Below the pieces are notes generated by a model that worked only from the letters and a program-made list of their open reading frames with translations, was not told where the DNA came from and ran no database searches. Of a stretch of 64,000 nucleotides of DNA, positions 1 to 10,200 are shown piece after piece (position 1 is the first letter of the stretch; the number at the start of each line of letters is the position of its first letter). This DNA is from Wolfiporia cocos. Its lineage: Eukaryota; Basidiomycota; Agaricomycetes; Polyporales; Phaeolaceae. The position numbers and the translations under genes are program-made. The DNA is taken from contig JACCLO010000003.1 in NCBI GenBank assembly GCA_029448655.1, positions 5,022,001-5,086,000 on the forward strand, given 5' to 3'.

Positions 1-219
1 GGCCTCTATTCATTGCATCTACCTGGCTTCCTCTTTAGCCTGCTAGTCTGGGGGTGTCACGGTACACTCATGGGTTGCAACCTCAGGCAACACGGCAGGG
101 CCCTTCAATAAGGGCACCTTCTTGTTCTCCACCATTAGGAGGATGGGGGGCCTTTAGGTGTTGTATGGTGGATATAGGGGTTCCCCGCTGGGGTGGGTAG
201 CACGGTGGTTACCATGTCA
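1..219 (-). mobile_element. Partial LTR, NA-1 family (window edge)
   Basis: This is a diverged partial copy of the LTR seen intact at 40551-41161 and 41870-42480. It matches the reverse complement of those LTRs from the stretch resembling CTCTATTCATTGCATC to the terminus at GGTTACCATGTCA. It abuts the dead HMG/RGG-family copy, whose next bases (CACAT) would be one half of a TSD; the other half lies outside the window. Differences from the intact LTRs include CG to CA changes. Confidence 0.75.
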
Positions 220-486
220 CACATCACATGAGAAAGGAGGACTGCATTGCCATCCTACAGCACTGAGAGGATGCCAAGAGTGGCAGGAATGGTGCAGTCC
301 CCTTCCGATTCAAGAAATACACGACCACCTACAGGAACAATCTGAAGCATGAGCTCTGCAATGCCATCTACAGGAACCTACCGAGTAGTGTGCTCCCAGC
401 AAAGAGGCCCCAGACGAAAGAATATGTTGAGATTGATGAGGCTGGATCTGGAAGTAGCATGGCAGCTGGAGGACCTTCTGGCAGCG

Positions 487-928
487 TGACATGGATTCTC
501 AGAAAAGGTACCCCCCCTGTCTCGAACCAAGGGCCTTAGGGTACTAGGGGTCATGTGATGTATACTGGACGGTTTAGCGTAGTGTAATGGTTATGTGTAG
601 CATAGCGCGGCACCCCAGGTCAGGTGATGGGCTTACATAATACAGAGGCTGTGTAGATAGCGCACAGACCCTTACTGTAGGGCAGGCTGTACCGCCTGCC
701 GTTGCGCTCTCCTCATGTATATAAGGCTCGTCGTCTGGGGCTTACTCCCCAGACTCATCAATCTCGTTGTGGGGGCGCTTCCCCTCTTAGCTTGACATCT
801 AGGTGTGCTAGTCTGAGTCCCACCTCGCTGCGCAACTATTCCACCAGTCTGCGTATACGTTGTACTCTGCCTATGCGGCACTGAGAGGACTTAGGGTTAT
901 CATGGTGCGTCTATGTCACTTTGTGACA
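487..928 (+). mobile_element. Solo LTR (442 bp), TSD CAGCG
   Basis: It starts TGACATGG, ends TTTGTGACA and is flanked on both sides by CAGCG (482-486, 929-933). It interrupts the dead gene exactly: the flanks rejoin to match the intact copy. Inside are a TATATAAGG box near 719 and a perfect hairpin at 733-754 (8-bp arms, GTCTGGGG/CCCCAGAC). The hairpin overlaps the predicted transcription start, as in most LTR families in this window. It is related to the solo LTR at 39191-39616. Confidence 0.88.
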
Positions 929-1029
929 CAGCGGGGCACAGGTAGTGAGCAGGAGTGAAAATGATGATGAGCAGATGGATGGTGGCCTTGCCAAAAATGA
1001 AGTAAGTCATGAAGCCCATGGCCACAGCA

Positions 1030-1115
1030 GTCATGGAGGTCACAGCTGTGGAGGTCACAGAGGTTGCGGAGGTTGCGGAGGTTGCGGAGGTTGCAGAGGT
1101 TGCGGAGGTCGTGGA
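1030..1115 (+). repeat. GGAGGT(T/C)GCGGAGG low-complexity tract (decayed RGG box)
   Basis: A run of GGAGGTTGCGGAGGTTGC units, the equivalent of the RGG-coding tract at 62375-62460. TCG has often become TTG or CAC, which fits CpG decay. It is one of seven tracts of this type in the window. Confidence 0.75.
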
Positions 1116-1121
1116 GGTCAT

Positions 1122-1818
1122 TGTTACAGGTCAAATACCCGTTTGTATATTCGAGTTGTGAATATAGATCATTCTTCTGCATGTAGGCAAGTTGCCGCAT
1201 GCAAAGCAAATACTCGTTAGATGCCTTCAAGGTGAAGTTCCTAGGAGATCGTTCGGTATCCAATACGCATTAGAGGATTTGGGGTGCAAGTCTAATAGAA
1301 TATAAGACTTGCCTAAGTCCGAGAAGTCAGTGTGCACTTCGAGGACTTAGTCGTTTGGTTGCTCGAGTGAGAAATACTGAGTGTAGTTTCCTCCATTTGA
1401 GAATGAGTATAAGACTTCTTGTTTGTACAACAAGGTCGAGCTGAAGAGCCTCGACAGTAAATACATGAGTTTATATACTACATTGGGTTTCAGGGGTCAA
1501 GTCTGTCCCAGATGTCACCAATACTATCTACACTATAGTACCAAACGTTTGATAGGTATGTAGTGATATATCTGAGACGATAGATAGGAATGATGATGGT
1601 GGTTGAATGCCATCTATCAGCTAACAAATGACAAATATGAAACGAGGGCAGAGTTGGATCTGCTTAAAATGAAATGTGCCCTGTATACTAGTACAACTGG
1701 GGATGCACCCAGTAGAGTCACGAGTAGCCAGGGGAGTTGGTTGCGCAACAAGTCCCTGTATTGTATTCACCCAGTGGTGAGTTCTGCCAGTGTTTGAAAA
1801 GTCAAAATAACCGTAACA
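1122..1818 (-). mobile_element. Solo LTR (697 bp), Gyp-1 LTR family, TSD GTCAT/GTCGT
   Basis: It begins TGTTACAGGTC and ends ACCGTAACA. The 5-bp flanks GTCAT (1117-1121) and GTCGT (1819-1823) differ by a single CG to CA transition. The same LTR family flanks Gyp-1 and forms the solo LTR at 24706-25405. Compared with the latter, this copy is heavily transition-mutated at CpG (TCGAA to TCAAA, GCACG to GCATG, TCGTTC to TCATTC). It splits the RGG-coding tract of the dead gene. Confidence 0.88.
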
Positions 1819-2084
1819 GTCGTGGAGGTTGCGGTGGCCAAAGCAAGTCCAACAATGATGTCAATGCCTCAGGTGACAGTGATCCCGACATGGCCATGAA
1901 CTGTCCTCACCCACAGACATGATTTGAGCCTCTCACATCATCAGGAAAGGGGAAAGGTCATGCATGCACCACCATCACTGACTGGGTTGACAATTGGAGT
2001 GCCACCGACGGAAGTGACAATCCCAACAATATCCGTCATCTCCCTCCAGTATGGGCTCTCATGAGTCCGACCCGTCGGAGAAAC

Positions 2085-2666
2085 TGTCACAGATCTGGGA
2101 CATTCTGCATGTTTTCCTATATTTTTACCTATTTTTCCCGCATTTCTACGAGCATATTCAAGCTCGCTGCTATAAGCGCCCGTAGACACGTACACCAAAC
2201 CAAATAACACGTACATAACACGCACATTATGTACTACACGTAAGCGGCCCCGAGGTTTATCACAAGCCAGCACCTTAGATGACTCATATCCCGATACTGG
2301 CATATGTCATCACGCTTATACGGCTTACAAACACTTGTAGCCACAACGTCAACGTGGACCTACTGGTCCAAAGCCCGTTTCTTACTGGTGCGGCCATTAC
2401 CGGTGCACATGGTCTATTGTATATTACGACTTAGCTGTAGTATTTGTATCTGTGCACAGACCCTCGCTGTGTTTGGCTCCGTACGGCGACCAATCACTAG
2501 ACATGTATATAAGTAGGGATAGCACTACGCTATTCTTTAGATTTGTTCTCTTGCATTTGCACTTCAGCACATCACTCCTGCTGCGCATACTAGCCCCTCA
2601 CCTCGCCCTTAAGCACCTCAAGCTTTATAGTCGAGTAAAGTGAGTCCCACAACCTAGTTTGTGTCA
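2085..2666 (+). mobile_element. Solo LTR (582 bp), Gyp-5-like family, TSD GAAAC
   Basis: It starts TGTCACAGATCTGGGAC, ends GTTTGTGTCA and has GAAAC on both sides (2080-2084, 2667-2671). It is closely similar to the LTR at 42783-43406 and more distantly to the Gyp-3 LTRs. It contains TATATAAGTAGGGAT near 2507 with the predicted start AGATTTGTTCT about 30 nt downstream, the same 11-mer as in Gyp-3. Confidence 0.9.
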
Positions 2667-3046
2667 GAAACTATCTCCTTGCTCTTGGCACCGGGCAATC
2701 ATACAAGACCATGGTGGTGAAGTACTCTGAGCTCATCATATGAATGTCCTCCTTGATTGTCTCCCACCACTGACCCTTGATGTTCAGGGAAGCCAGGTAC
2801 CTTTCAGCCAGGATGAGGATGGTCCTCATTGGGCATCCTGGACCTGGGATCATCACAAAAGAGCTGACATCCATGGTCCCTCTGGACTTGATGAGGTTGC
2901 CTACTGGCTTCAGCATGATCAGCCCATGAAGGACAATGAATGCAAGTTGACTTCTGACAAGGCATTGATCCAGCACATCATATTGACCATCAGCATCCTC
3001 TACCGGGAGATGGAGGATGCTCAATTTGTTTGGGTCGAGCCAGATG

Positions 3047-3757
3047 TGTTACGGATATTTTGAATTTTTCAGACGCTAGCAGAACTCACCATTGGGCGAA
3101 TACAATACAGGGACTTGTTGCGCAACCAACCCCCCTGGCTACTCGTGATTCCACTGGGCGCATCCCCAGTTGTACTAGCATGTAGGGCGCGTTTCATCTT
3201 TGGCAGATCCAACTCTGTCACCGTTTCATAGTTATCATTTATTAGCTGATAGATGGCGTTCAACCGCCATCATCCCTATCTATCGTCTCGGATATATCAT
3301 TACATACTTATCAAACGTTTGGCACTATAGCGTAGATAGTATCGGTGACATCTGGGACAGGCTTGACCCCTAAAACCTAGCGTAGTATATAAACTCATGT
3401 ATTTACTGTCGAGGCTCTTCAGCTCGACCTTGTTGTACAAACAAGAAGTCTTATACTCGTTCTCAAACGTAGGAAACTACGCTCAGTATTTCTCACTCGA
3501 GCAACCGAACGATCTAAGTCCTCGAAGTGCACACAGACTTCTCGGACTTAGGCGAGTTTAATATTCTATTTAACTCGCACTCCGAACAGACTATATCCTC
3601 TAACGTGTATTGGATATTAACCGATCTCCTAAGAATCTCCCTTAGGACTTGAAGGCATCTAACGAGTATTTGCCTTGCATACGGCAACAAGCCTACGTGC
3701 AGAAGAACGATCTATATTCGCGACTCGAATATACGAACGGGTATTCGACCCGTAACA
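3047..3757 (+). repeat. Gyp-1 left (5') LTR, 711 bp
   Basis: It runs TGTTACGGATATTTTG to GACCCGTAACA. It contains TATATAAA at 3386-3393 and, 35 nt downstream of the start of that box, AGCTCGACCTT at 3421-3431, the predicted first 11 nt of the RNA. A short dyad GTCGAG/CTCGAC spans 3408-3428. The left flank AGATG belongs to the dead gene copy. Confidence 0.9.
3386..3431 (+). promoter_or_regulatory. Gyp-1 LTR TATA box and self-primer
   Basis: TATATAAA (3386-3393) is followed by AGCTCGACCTT (3421-3431). That 11-mer is the exact reverse complement of the primer-binding site at 3759-3769. Tf1/sushi elements prime reverse transcription with the first 11 nt of their own RNA, and this spacing places the predicted start at 3421. 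The start site itself is inferred. Confidence 0.75.
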
Positions 3758-3758
3758 G

Positions 3759-3769
3759 AAGGTCGAGCT
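3759..3769 (+). promoter_or_regulatory. Gyp-1 primer-binding site (self-priming type)
   Basis: AAGGTCGAGCT lies one base after the 5' LTR and pairs perfectly over 11 nt with the predicted RNA 5' end at 3421-3431. I do not recognise it as a tRNA 3' end complement. Confidence 0.75.
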
Positions 3770-3803
3770 TATCACTCCCTCACCTACCACGGTGCAAGGG
3801 CCC

Positions 3804-5645
3804 ATGATATTTGGACCAGAATTCCCAGCACGACTGATTGAACTCTTGTCCGAGGACATTCAGGGAGTCTACAGACTCAACCGATACGAGTGGACTGACA
3901 CCATTGGAGCCTTCCGTAACTGCGGAGGAATTGTTGTCATCCCCAGAGAAGATAGGGCATCGAAGTGGGTACAAGTATACCCCTCCGCAGGAACGACCGC
4001 TTGGGAAATAACGCGTGAAGCGTTCGAACGATTCGGAGAAATCCCTCCGATGTCAGCAACGACACTGACCGAAACCGAAACCATCAACAGAACCTCCGAT
4101 GCCGATGGAAATACGAATCAGCCTTCGGGCGCCACAGGAATGGCAGGAATTGAGCGCATCGGAGATGATGGGAGAAATCCTGGAAACTTTACAGGAACAG
4201 ATAACAGCCAGACCGGAGGACAGGACCCTCCAGGATTTATATCTGCTCTTGCGCAGAGTGGGGTTGGGTCTATGGCTGGAGGAACAAACCTCTTTGGAAA
4301 TCCCCCACAGAACGCACCCGGAATGGGTAGCGGAGGAGATCCGTCTTGGATTAGCCCAAGCGGAGGAATGGGAACAACAAACCCAGGAACGTGGCCTTCA
4401 GGCCTATTTGGACGAACCTCCGCAAGTACAAGCGGAGGAGGATTGGGAGGAAACTTCGAACTCGGAGGAGGGAATGCCCCCCCTCCTGGAGGACTCGGAG
4501 GAGGAACCCCCGCGAACCCCGGAGGAGGAAATCCTGGAGGACAACCAGGAAACCCCGGAGGAAACCCAGGAAACCCGGGTGGAGGATACCCGGGAGGAGG
4601 AGGACCCCCAGGAGGCCCTCCACCACCGAATGCGCCGCAGCCTCAACCTCCGGCGCCGAACCCGTACTACCGACCCCCGATGATAAAGATCAATCCCCCG
4701 GACGTATTCGATGGGGAACGATCCGACATGCAGAACTTCATAAACCAGTGCAATTCCTGGTTTACAATGTATGAAACATCATTCCAGAATGACGTTCAGA
4801 GAGTGATCTTTATCCTCTCTTATATTTCGAACAAGGGGAAGACGGGCCAATGGAAACAGAACTACCACCGGGTTTATATGAACCCTCTGACGAAACGATT
4901 CTTCCCGCCCAGTCTCGCACAATTTGATGCAGACTTTCAGAAAGCCTTTGGAGCCATCGAAGAGGTACAGAAGGCGCGGAAGAAAATCCTGGAAGTAGCC
5001 CAGGATCGAAAAGACATCGATGATTATATCACCAAATTTAACAACTTAGCCGGAAAGGCTCAGTACGACCGATACAGCACGGATGGAAACGCGCTGCTTA
5101 TAACCCTATTCAAGAAAGGGTTACCGGAACACACGACCCGATACATCATCGGTGTTCGGCCGCTACCAGCGACCATTGACGAGTGGCAGTCCGCCGCCTC
5201 GTACTACGAAAACACGTATAAGATATTCTTGAAACGCGATAAACCGTTTGTCAAGAAGAAGGCTTGGCAAGCCTCGAACCAGAACAATGGACGCACTAGT
5301 GCTCCACAGGCGACCGCACCGAAAGATCCGAATGCGATGGATGTAGATCAAATGACCACCCAGGAAAGGGACGATCACATCAAGAAGGGCAAGTGTTTCA
5401 CCTGCCATCAGCCAGGGCATATGTCGCGAGACTGCCCAAAGAAACCAAGGAAGTCTGCCCGCCCCAGGCGGACTACTCGAAAGACCGAAGAAGAAGAAGC
5501 CGAGCAAGAAGCTCGCATCGAAGAAGTCTCTGAGGAAGAGACTGAATACATCACCGCGAACAGAGCGGTCACAGCGATTTGGGCCCTGAAAGCCAAGAAC
5601 CCCGAGCTCCTAGCACAGCTCGTAGAAGAACAGGATTTTGCCTAG
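3804..5645 (+). CDS. gag: Gyp-1 Gag polyprotein with one CCHC knuckle
   Basis: Capsid/nucleocapsid protein of about 613 residues, predicted to form the cytoplasmic virus-like particle and bind element RNA. The ATG at 3804 was chosen over an upstream GTG at 3792 because it follows the PBS leader and aligns with the Gyp-2 Gag start. The N-terminal about 110 residues (LIELLSEDI..., WVQV) are shared with Gyp-2. A Gly/Pro/Asn-rich stretch follows at about residues 115-290, then a retrotransposon-Gag core at about 295-500. One zinc knuckle, CFTCHQPGHMSRDC (C-x2-C-x4-H-x4-C), lies near residue 532, followed by a basic and then acidic tail. The frame is open throughout. Pol lies in the -1 frame and overlaps the last codons, so Gag-Pol would need a -1 frameshift at or before GATTTTGCCTAG. 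Confidence 0.9.
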   Translation: MIFGPEFPARLIELLSEDIQGVYRLNRYEWTDTIGAFRNCGGIVVIPREDRASKWVQVYPSAGTTAWEITREAFERFGEIPPMSATTLTETETINRTSDADGNTNQPSGATGMAGIERIGDDGRNPGNFTGTDNSQTGGQDPPGFISALAQSGVGSMAGGTNLFGNPPQNAPGMGSGGDPSWISPSGGMGTTNPGTWPSGLFGRTSASTSGGGLGGNFELGGGNAPPPGGLGGGTPANPGGGNPGGQPGNPGGNPGNPGGGYPGGGGPPGGPPPPNAPQPQPPAPNPYYRPPMIKINPPDVFDGERSDMQNFINQCNSWFTMYETSFQNDVQRVIFILSYISNKGKTGQWKQNYHRVYMNPLTKRFFPPSLAQFDADFQKAFGAIEEVQKARKKILEVAQDRKDIDDYITKFNNLAGKAQYDRYSTDGNALLITLFKKGLPEHTTRYIIGVRPLPATIDEWQSAASYYENTYKIFLKRDKPFVKKKAWQASNQNNGRTSAPQATAPKDPNAMDVDQMTTQERDDHIKKGKCFTCHQPGHMSRDCPKKPRKSARPRRTTRKTEEEEAEQEARIEEVSEEETEYITANRAVTAIWALKAKNPELLAQLVEEQDFA

Positions 5646-6624
5646 GAGGGAAGCCCACGGTCTTACCCTCCGAGAAAGCAGCACATGTAATTACCTCGTT
5701 CGAGAAGAATTGATCCCTCTTCATCCCGGTAATCATGATGCTGGCAAAACCCGTGAAATGCAATGCATTAATTGACTCAGGAGCAATGTCGAACCTGATC
5801 CACAGCAGGGTGGTAGAAAAATACAAGGTGCCCATGCAACCCTTGAAAACCCGATCATTGTCAAAAACGTCGACGGAACGGAAAACAAAGACAGGCGAAT
5901 AGATCGAGAAGCCACCATACTCCTACGATACCCAAAAACCCAGAAAACAAGGAAAGTCCGATTCCTGGTGGGATCAATCGGCACGGAAAATATGATCCTA
6001 GGGTATGGGTGGCTGAAAGACGAAAACCCCACGATCGACTGGAAAGACCAGACGGTTGACGTACGATCAGTACTAGGGGCAGAAGAAAAGAAACAGGAAA
6101 CCAAAATCCGTATGGATACGGTGGAAATGGTAGTTTCCCCGGAAGGAAAAATTCCAACAAGAGGAACACAGGAAGCCGCGGGGTATGACCTCTATGCGGC
6201 AGAAGAAACCGAGATCCCAGCAGGGGGGTGGAAGCTCGTTTCCACAGGGGTAAAAATGAAGATCCCAAAGGGGTCGTATGGGAGGTTGGCCGGGCGATCG
6301 GGCAACACCCTCAGACATGGACTGGTGGTCCAGGCCGGAGTCATAGACTCAGATTACCGAGGAGACGTAGGAGCCATCGTTTTCAACTACTCGAATAAAG
6401 CACACCGAATTATCTCGGGCATGCGGATAGCCCAGATAATATTTGAACGACACCTAACCCCCGACATCGTTGAGGTCGAAAGCCTGGACGAGACAGAAAG
6501 GGGAGAGAAGGGGTTCGGGTCGACTGACCAACCAGAAGAAACGGCTCAACGACTATACACCCCCGACGAATACGAGGCAATCCGACGATTCGTAAAAGAT
6601 AACCCTAAAATTATAGGGAGAAAG
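5633..6624 (+). pseudogene. pol: Gyp-1 pol, first part: protease and dUTPase
   Basis: This is the -1 frame pol start. The aspartic protease motif ALIDSGAM lies near 5767, then a VRFLVG..MILGYGW segment. The dUTPase domain has recognisable motifs 1 (GYDLYA, about 6184), 2 (GRSG), 3 (GVIDSDYRGDV), 4 (RIAQIIF) and 5 (GFGSTD, about 6516). dUTPase hydrolyses dUTP to dUMP and would limit uracil in the cDNA. Defects seen are TGA at 5711-5713 where Gyp-2 has Arg (CGA to TGA) and a one-base frameshift near 5845-5855; the dUTPase itself is open. The reading is cut at 6624 by Gyp-2 and resumes at 24539, restoring a frame with IIGRKGETKRKFRTK. Confidence 0.87.
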
Positions 6625-7157
6625 TGTTACGGATCGAATATCCGTTCAGCTGAGATGTTAAGTCGAGTTACTCAGCGTATCGAGTAATGCGCTACTCGTC
6701 GGACTCAGCAGAGTCAAGCGTCGATATACTGGCTGCAGACTTAATTGCTTAAGTCTTTGAGAACGAGTATAGGATCCTTGTAATTCAACAAGGTCGAGCT
6801 GAGGAACTCGGCCAGTATTTACAACAGGGTCTTTATACTACGATTCTGTAATCGGGGTCATAGTGTCCTTGGTACTGCTACCACTAAGTCCATAAGGTTA
6901 GTACGCTACGATAGCTAAGCCGAAACGCTGCGGTTGAGCGCAACAATGGCTGAAACGTAGAAGCTCTGTAGATATACAAGAGATATCACCTAGAACCTGA
7001 TACGCTATGAGACTAGGGGCGTAGGGTTGTTGTACATGAAACGAGGGTCGGTGGTTGAGCAGGGACCCTAAGAATAATCGGTCGATACAGCGGTTGAACG
7101 CTAAGTCCTCCTCTCCAGTGAGGCGTCAAAATACACGGAATCATACGGACCGTAACA
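6625..7157 (-). repeat. Gyp-2 3' LTR, 533 bp
   Basis: Bounded by TGTTACGGATCGAATATCC on the left and GGACCGTAACA on the right. It appears identical to 24001-24533. The left flank GAAAG pairs with the right flank of the other LTR. The minus-strand purine tract lies at 7158-7172. Confidence 0.92.
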
Positions 7158-7172
7158 TCACCCCCCTCCTAA
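7158..7172 (-). promoter_or_regulatory. Gyp-2 polypurine tract
   Basis: On the minus strand TTAGGAGGGGGGTGA abuts the 3' LTR. This is the expected site for plus-strand DNA priming. Gyp-1 has AGAGAGGGGCTGA in the same place (29406-29418). Confidence 0.75.
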
Positions 7173-7202
7173 GCCGTCATCGCCCTCGATGAAATCCAAG
7201 CA

Positions 7203-10200
7203 TCACGGCCACTCAAAGGGCCTCGGGGTCGGGGTCGTTATACCCTGCATCTCCATCGGGGAGAGGAGGCGTGGCGGGAGGGACCCAGAGCTGATAGGGC
7301 GCGCATTCCCCTCGTCGATGTCCGGGCTGGGATACCCGACACGTGGGGCAGCGGTAGTCGGGGCAGTCGAGGATCCAGTGATAGGGGCTGCCGCAGCTTC
7401 GACAGGGCTCCGCCTGAGATGGCCTGGGCGGGGATCGAGCGGAGGGGACGTCGCGGAGATTGACACAGACTAGACTGTGGGACTCACACTATAACCTAAT
7501 AAGCGACTTGAAGGAGTTGCTGGAGGTTGGTGAGGAGGCTAGTGGGCGCAAGCAGAGATGATATGTAACTGTGCGAATGCAGAGAACAAATCTAAGGCTT
7601 ATCCGCAGTGATAGCCCTACTTATATACATGCTTTGTTTGGTTACCGGTAAGGGAGCCAAACATGAAGGTGGTCTGTGCGCAGACATAACTAATATGGTT
7701 AAGTCGTAAACTACAATAGACCATGTGCGCCGGTAATGGCCGCACCAGTAAGATCGTTTGTTTGGACCGTAGGTCCATGTTGTGGAAGTGGCTGTAGCTA
7801 CGTTAGTAAGCCATGCATGTGATTCTTATATACCGGTATCGGAATATGAGTAATCGTGAGGGCATTGGCATGTGATAACGAGCGGGCCGCTTATCCAATT
7901 GTACTGACATAGCCCGGTACCGGGATATGAGTAAGGCGCGTGACACCGGAGGTTAGTCCGCTGAGTCATTGACGCGTACAAACGTGTTATGTACGTGTTG
8001 TTATGACAGGTGGACGTATACCGCGTTGTGTACGTGTTGTTTGTTTGCGTGTACGTGTAGACGAGCGCTTGGCAGCGTAAATGTCTACAAGGTTGTAGAA
8101 ATACCAGATAAATAGGTAAAAATACGGGAAAAATAGTGGCATGTCCCAAATCTGTGACATTACCCCCTCTTCAGGTTTCATTGTCCCTAATGGAACGATT
8201 ACTTTCCTGTGGAGCCGAAACCACCAGTACCGCGCTCGGATTTAATCTTTTCAAAGTAAGATTTTCCGTGTAGCGTAATGTGCGGGTCCTTAGCAACTTC
8301 GCAGATGAGCTGAGCAATCTTATCACCGGCCCGAATATCAATAGATATGTCGGAGTGATTCCGGAGAATGATGATTACTTCGCCTTGATAATCGTGGTCG
8401 ATAACGCCACCCATTACGTCTATGCCTTTGCGGGCAAGACTAGAGCGGGGGGCGATGCGTCCGTAAGTGCCGAAAGGTACCTGGATTTTCAGTTTGGTAT
8501 TGTATTCTGTCTGCCCGTGAGCTGGCAGAACGTCGCCTGTTGCAGTGTACAGGTCAAACCCAACCGAGTCCTTGGTTCCCTTTTCTGGCATTCGGCCGCC
8601 TTCACCGACTACGATTTTCAAATCCGCGTTTTGGTTAATGTCCGCTGACATCCATCCCCCGTCGGGGTGTCTAACCATGCGTTGCTTAGGGTCCTTCGCA
8701 AATTCTTCGCGATACTGCGGCCAGTCGTCTGGCCACGTGCATTCGTCGGCTTCCCAGTCGTCGCTGTCAGGGTCGAAGACATGAACTGCTTCTTTCCTTC
8801 TAGCTGATCGCCTGAGGGGGGCATCCTGCATTGGAATAGGGTGTGAAGCCTTGTATTCCTGCAAAATGTCGTATGCCGAGTCGAGATCCGCTTCGCGTAC
8901 CCAGGAGTCGTCATTGATACCGAATCCCTTCCAACGGATTCTGTATTCAACTCTTCCTGCGCGGAGACGATGATCTAAGATCTTCTCGACTTCCCATAAC
9001 TCCTCGCCGTCGACCATTTCTGGTTGAGGCTCTGGTTTTTTCTGATGCACCGGGTCCTTGTACATGACCAACTTGGAAGCGTGGAATACTGGGTGGTAAG
9101 CCCTGTATTGCTCGTCCATGTGTACCCTAAAGGTGACCGGAGATAATTGTTCAATTATCCTAAATGGTCCCAAATAGCGTGGACTAAGACTTCTTTCGGA
9201 GTCTTGCCAGCTTCGGGCGTCAACGAGAACTTTGTCGCCGACTTTAAACGGTACCGAGCGCTTATGTTGATCGTAGTACCAAGACCAGCGTTCAGCAGCC
9301 AGTTTCATTGCTGCCTTAGCTTGTTCTTGTGCTGACCATCGTTCGTAAGCAATGACATTTAGGTCCACGTATTGTGTTGGACGTAAATTCGTAGGTCCTG
9401 CGTTGGGATGCCTTCCTAGTTCGACAAAGAATGGACTATTCTTTGTTGTCTCACTAGCCGCGTTGTTGTACGCGAATTCGGCCGTAGGGAGAAACCATGA
9501 CCAGTTATCCTTCTGAATAACATCGATGTAACATCTAAGATATTGTTCCAGGATTTGGTTAACTCTCTCCGTCTGGCCATCCGCTTGCGGGTGATAGGCA
9601 GTTGTCATTGACCGTTGGATTCCCAATTGTTCACACCATCCCTTAAACAAGGCAGCTGCGAATTGCGGGCCTCTATCCGAAATGATTTGTTTCGGAAGTC
9701 CGTGGTTCGGATAGATCCGAAGGTATAGGAGGTTCGCTAATTCTTTCGCCGTTATCTTGTCTGATGTGGGAATGAAGTGCGCTCGCTTGGTAAGCCGGTC
9801 CACTATTACCATAATAGCATTGAATTGTTTCAATTCGCCGCTGGGCGGTAAGTGGACGATAAGGTCAATTGTGACGGTGTCCCAAGGTGCTTCCGGGACT
9901 GGGAGCGGTTGCAGGGGTCCGTACGGGGTCTGGTTGTGGTTCTTCATGCGTTGACATGTGTCACAACCTTCCACGTATTGCTTTACCATCGTGGTCATTC
10001 CAGGCCACCAGTAATTACGTGACAGAAGTTCATAGGTCTTCCATCGTCCGAAGTGTCCGGCAGTCACATGGTCATGATGTAACTCCAGGATCTTCGTGCG
10101 CAATTCCTTAGGCTCTTTTGGAACGTACACTTTTCCTCGTCTGAGGAGTAATCCGGCCTCCATGTTCCATTCCTGGAGATCTTTACCGAATTCCTTGGGA

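Larger units (their letters stand above)
220..3046 (+). pseudogene. Dead copy of the HMG/RGG-family orphan gene
   Basis: The plus strand at 220-486, 929-1121, 1819-2084 and 2667-3046 is collinear with the minus-strand gene at the right edge (exon at 62052-62905 and downstream). Matching parts are the MRKEDCIAILQH-like start, the acidic linker, the RGG-coding GGAGGT repeats, the TITDWVDNWG-like segment and the region through VEPD. The copy has in-frame stops, for example in the QHWEDA equivalent, and frameshifts. It is split by solo LTRs at 487-928, 1122-1818 and 2085-2666, and is cut off at 3046 by the first Gyp-1 LTR. Many differences from the intact copy are transitions at CpG. It is an old duplicate in inverted orientation to the intact gene, with no expected product. 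Confidence 0.85.
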
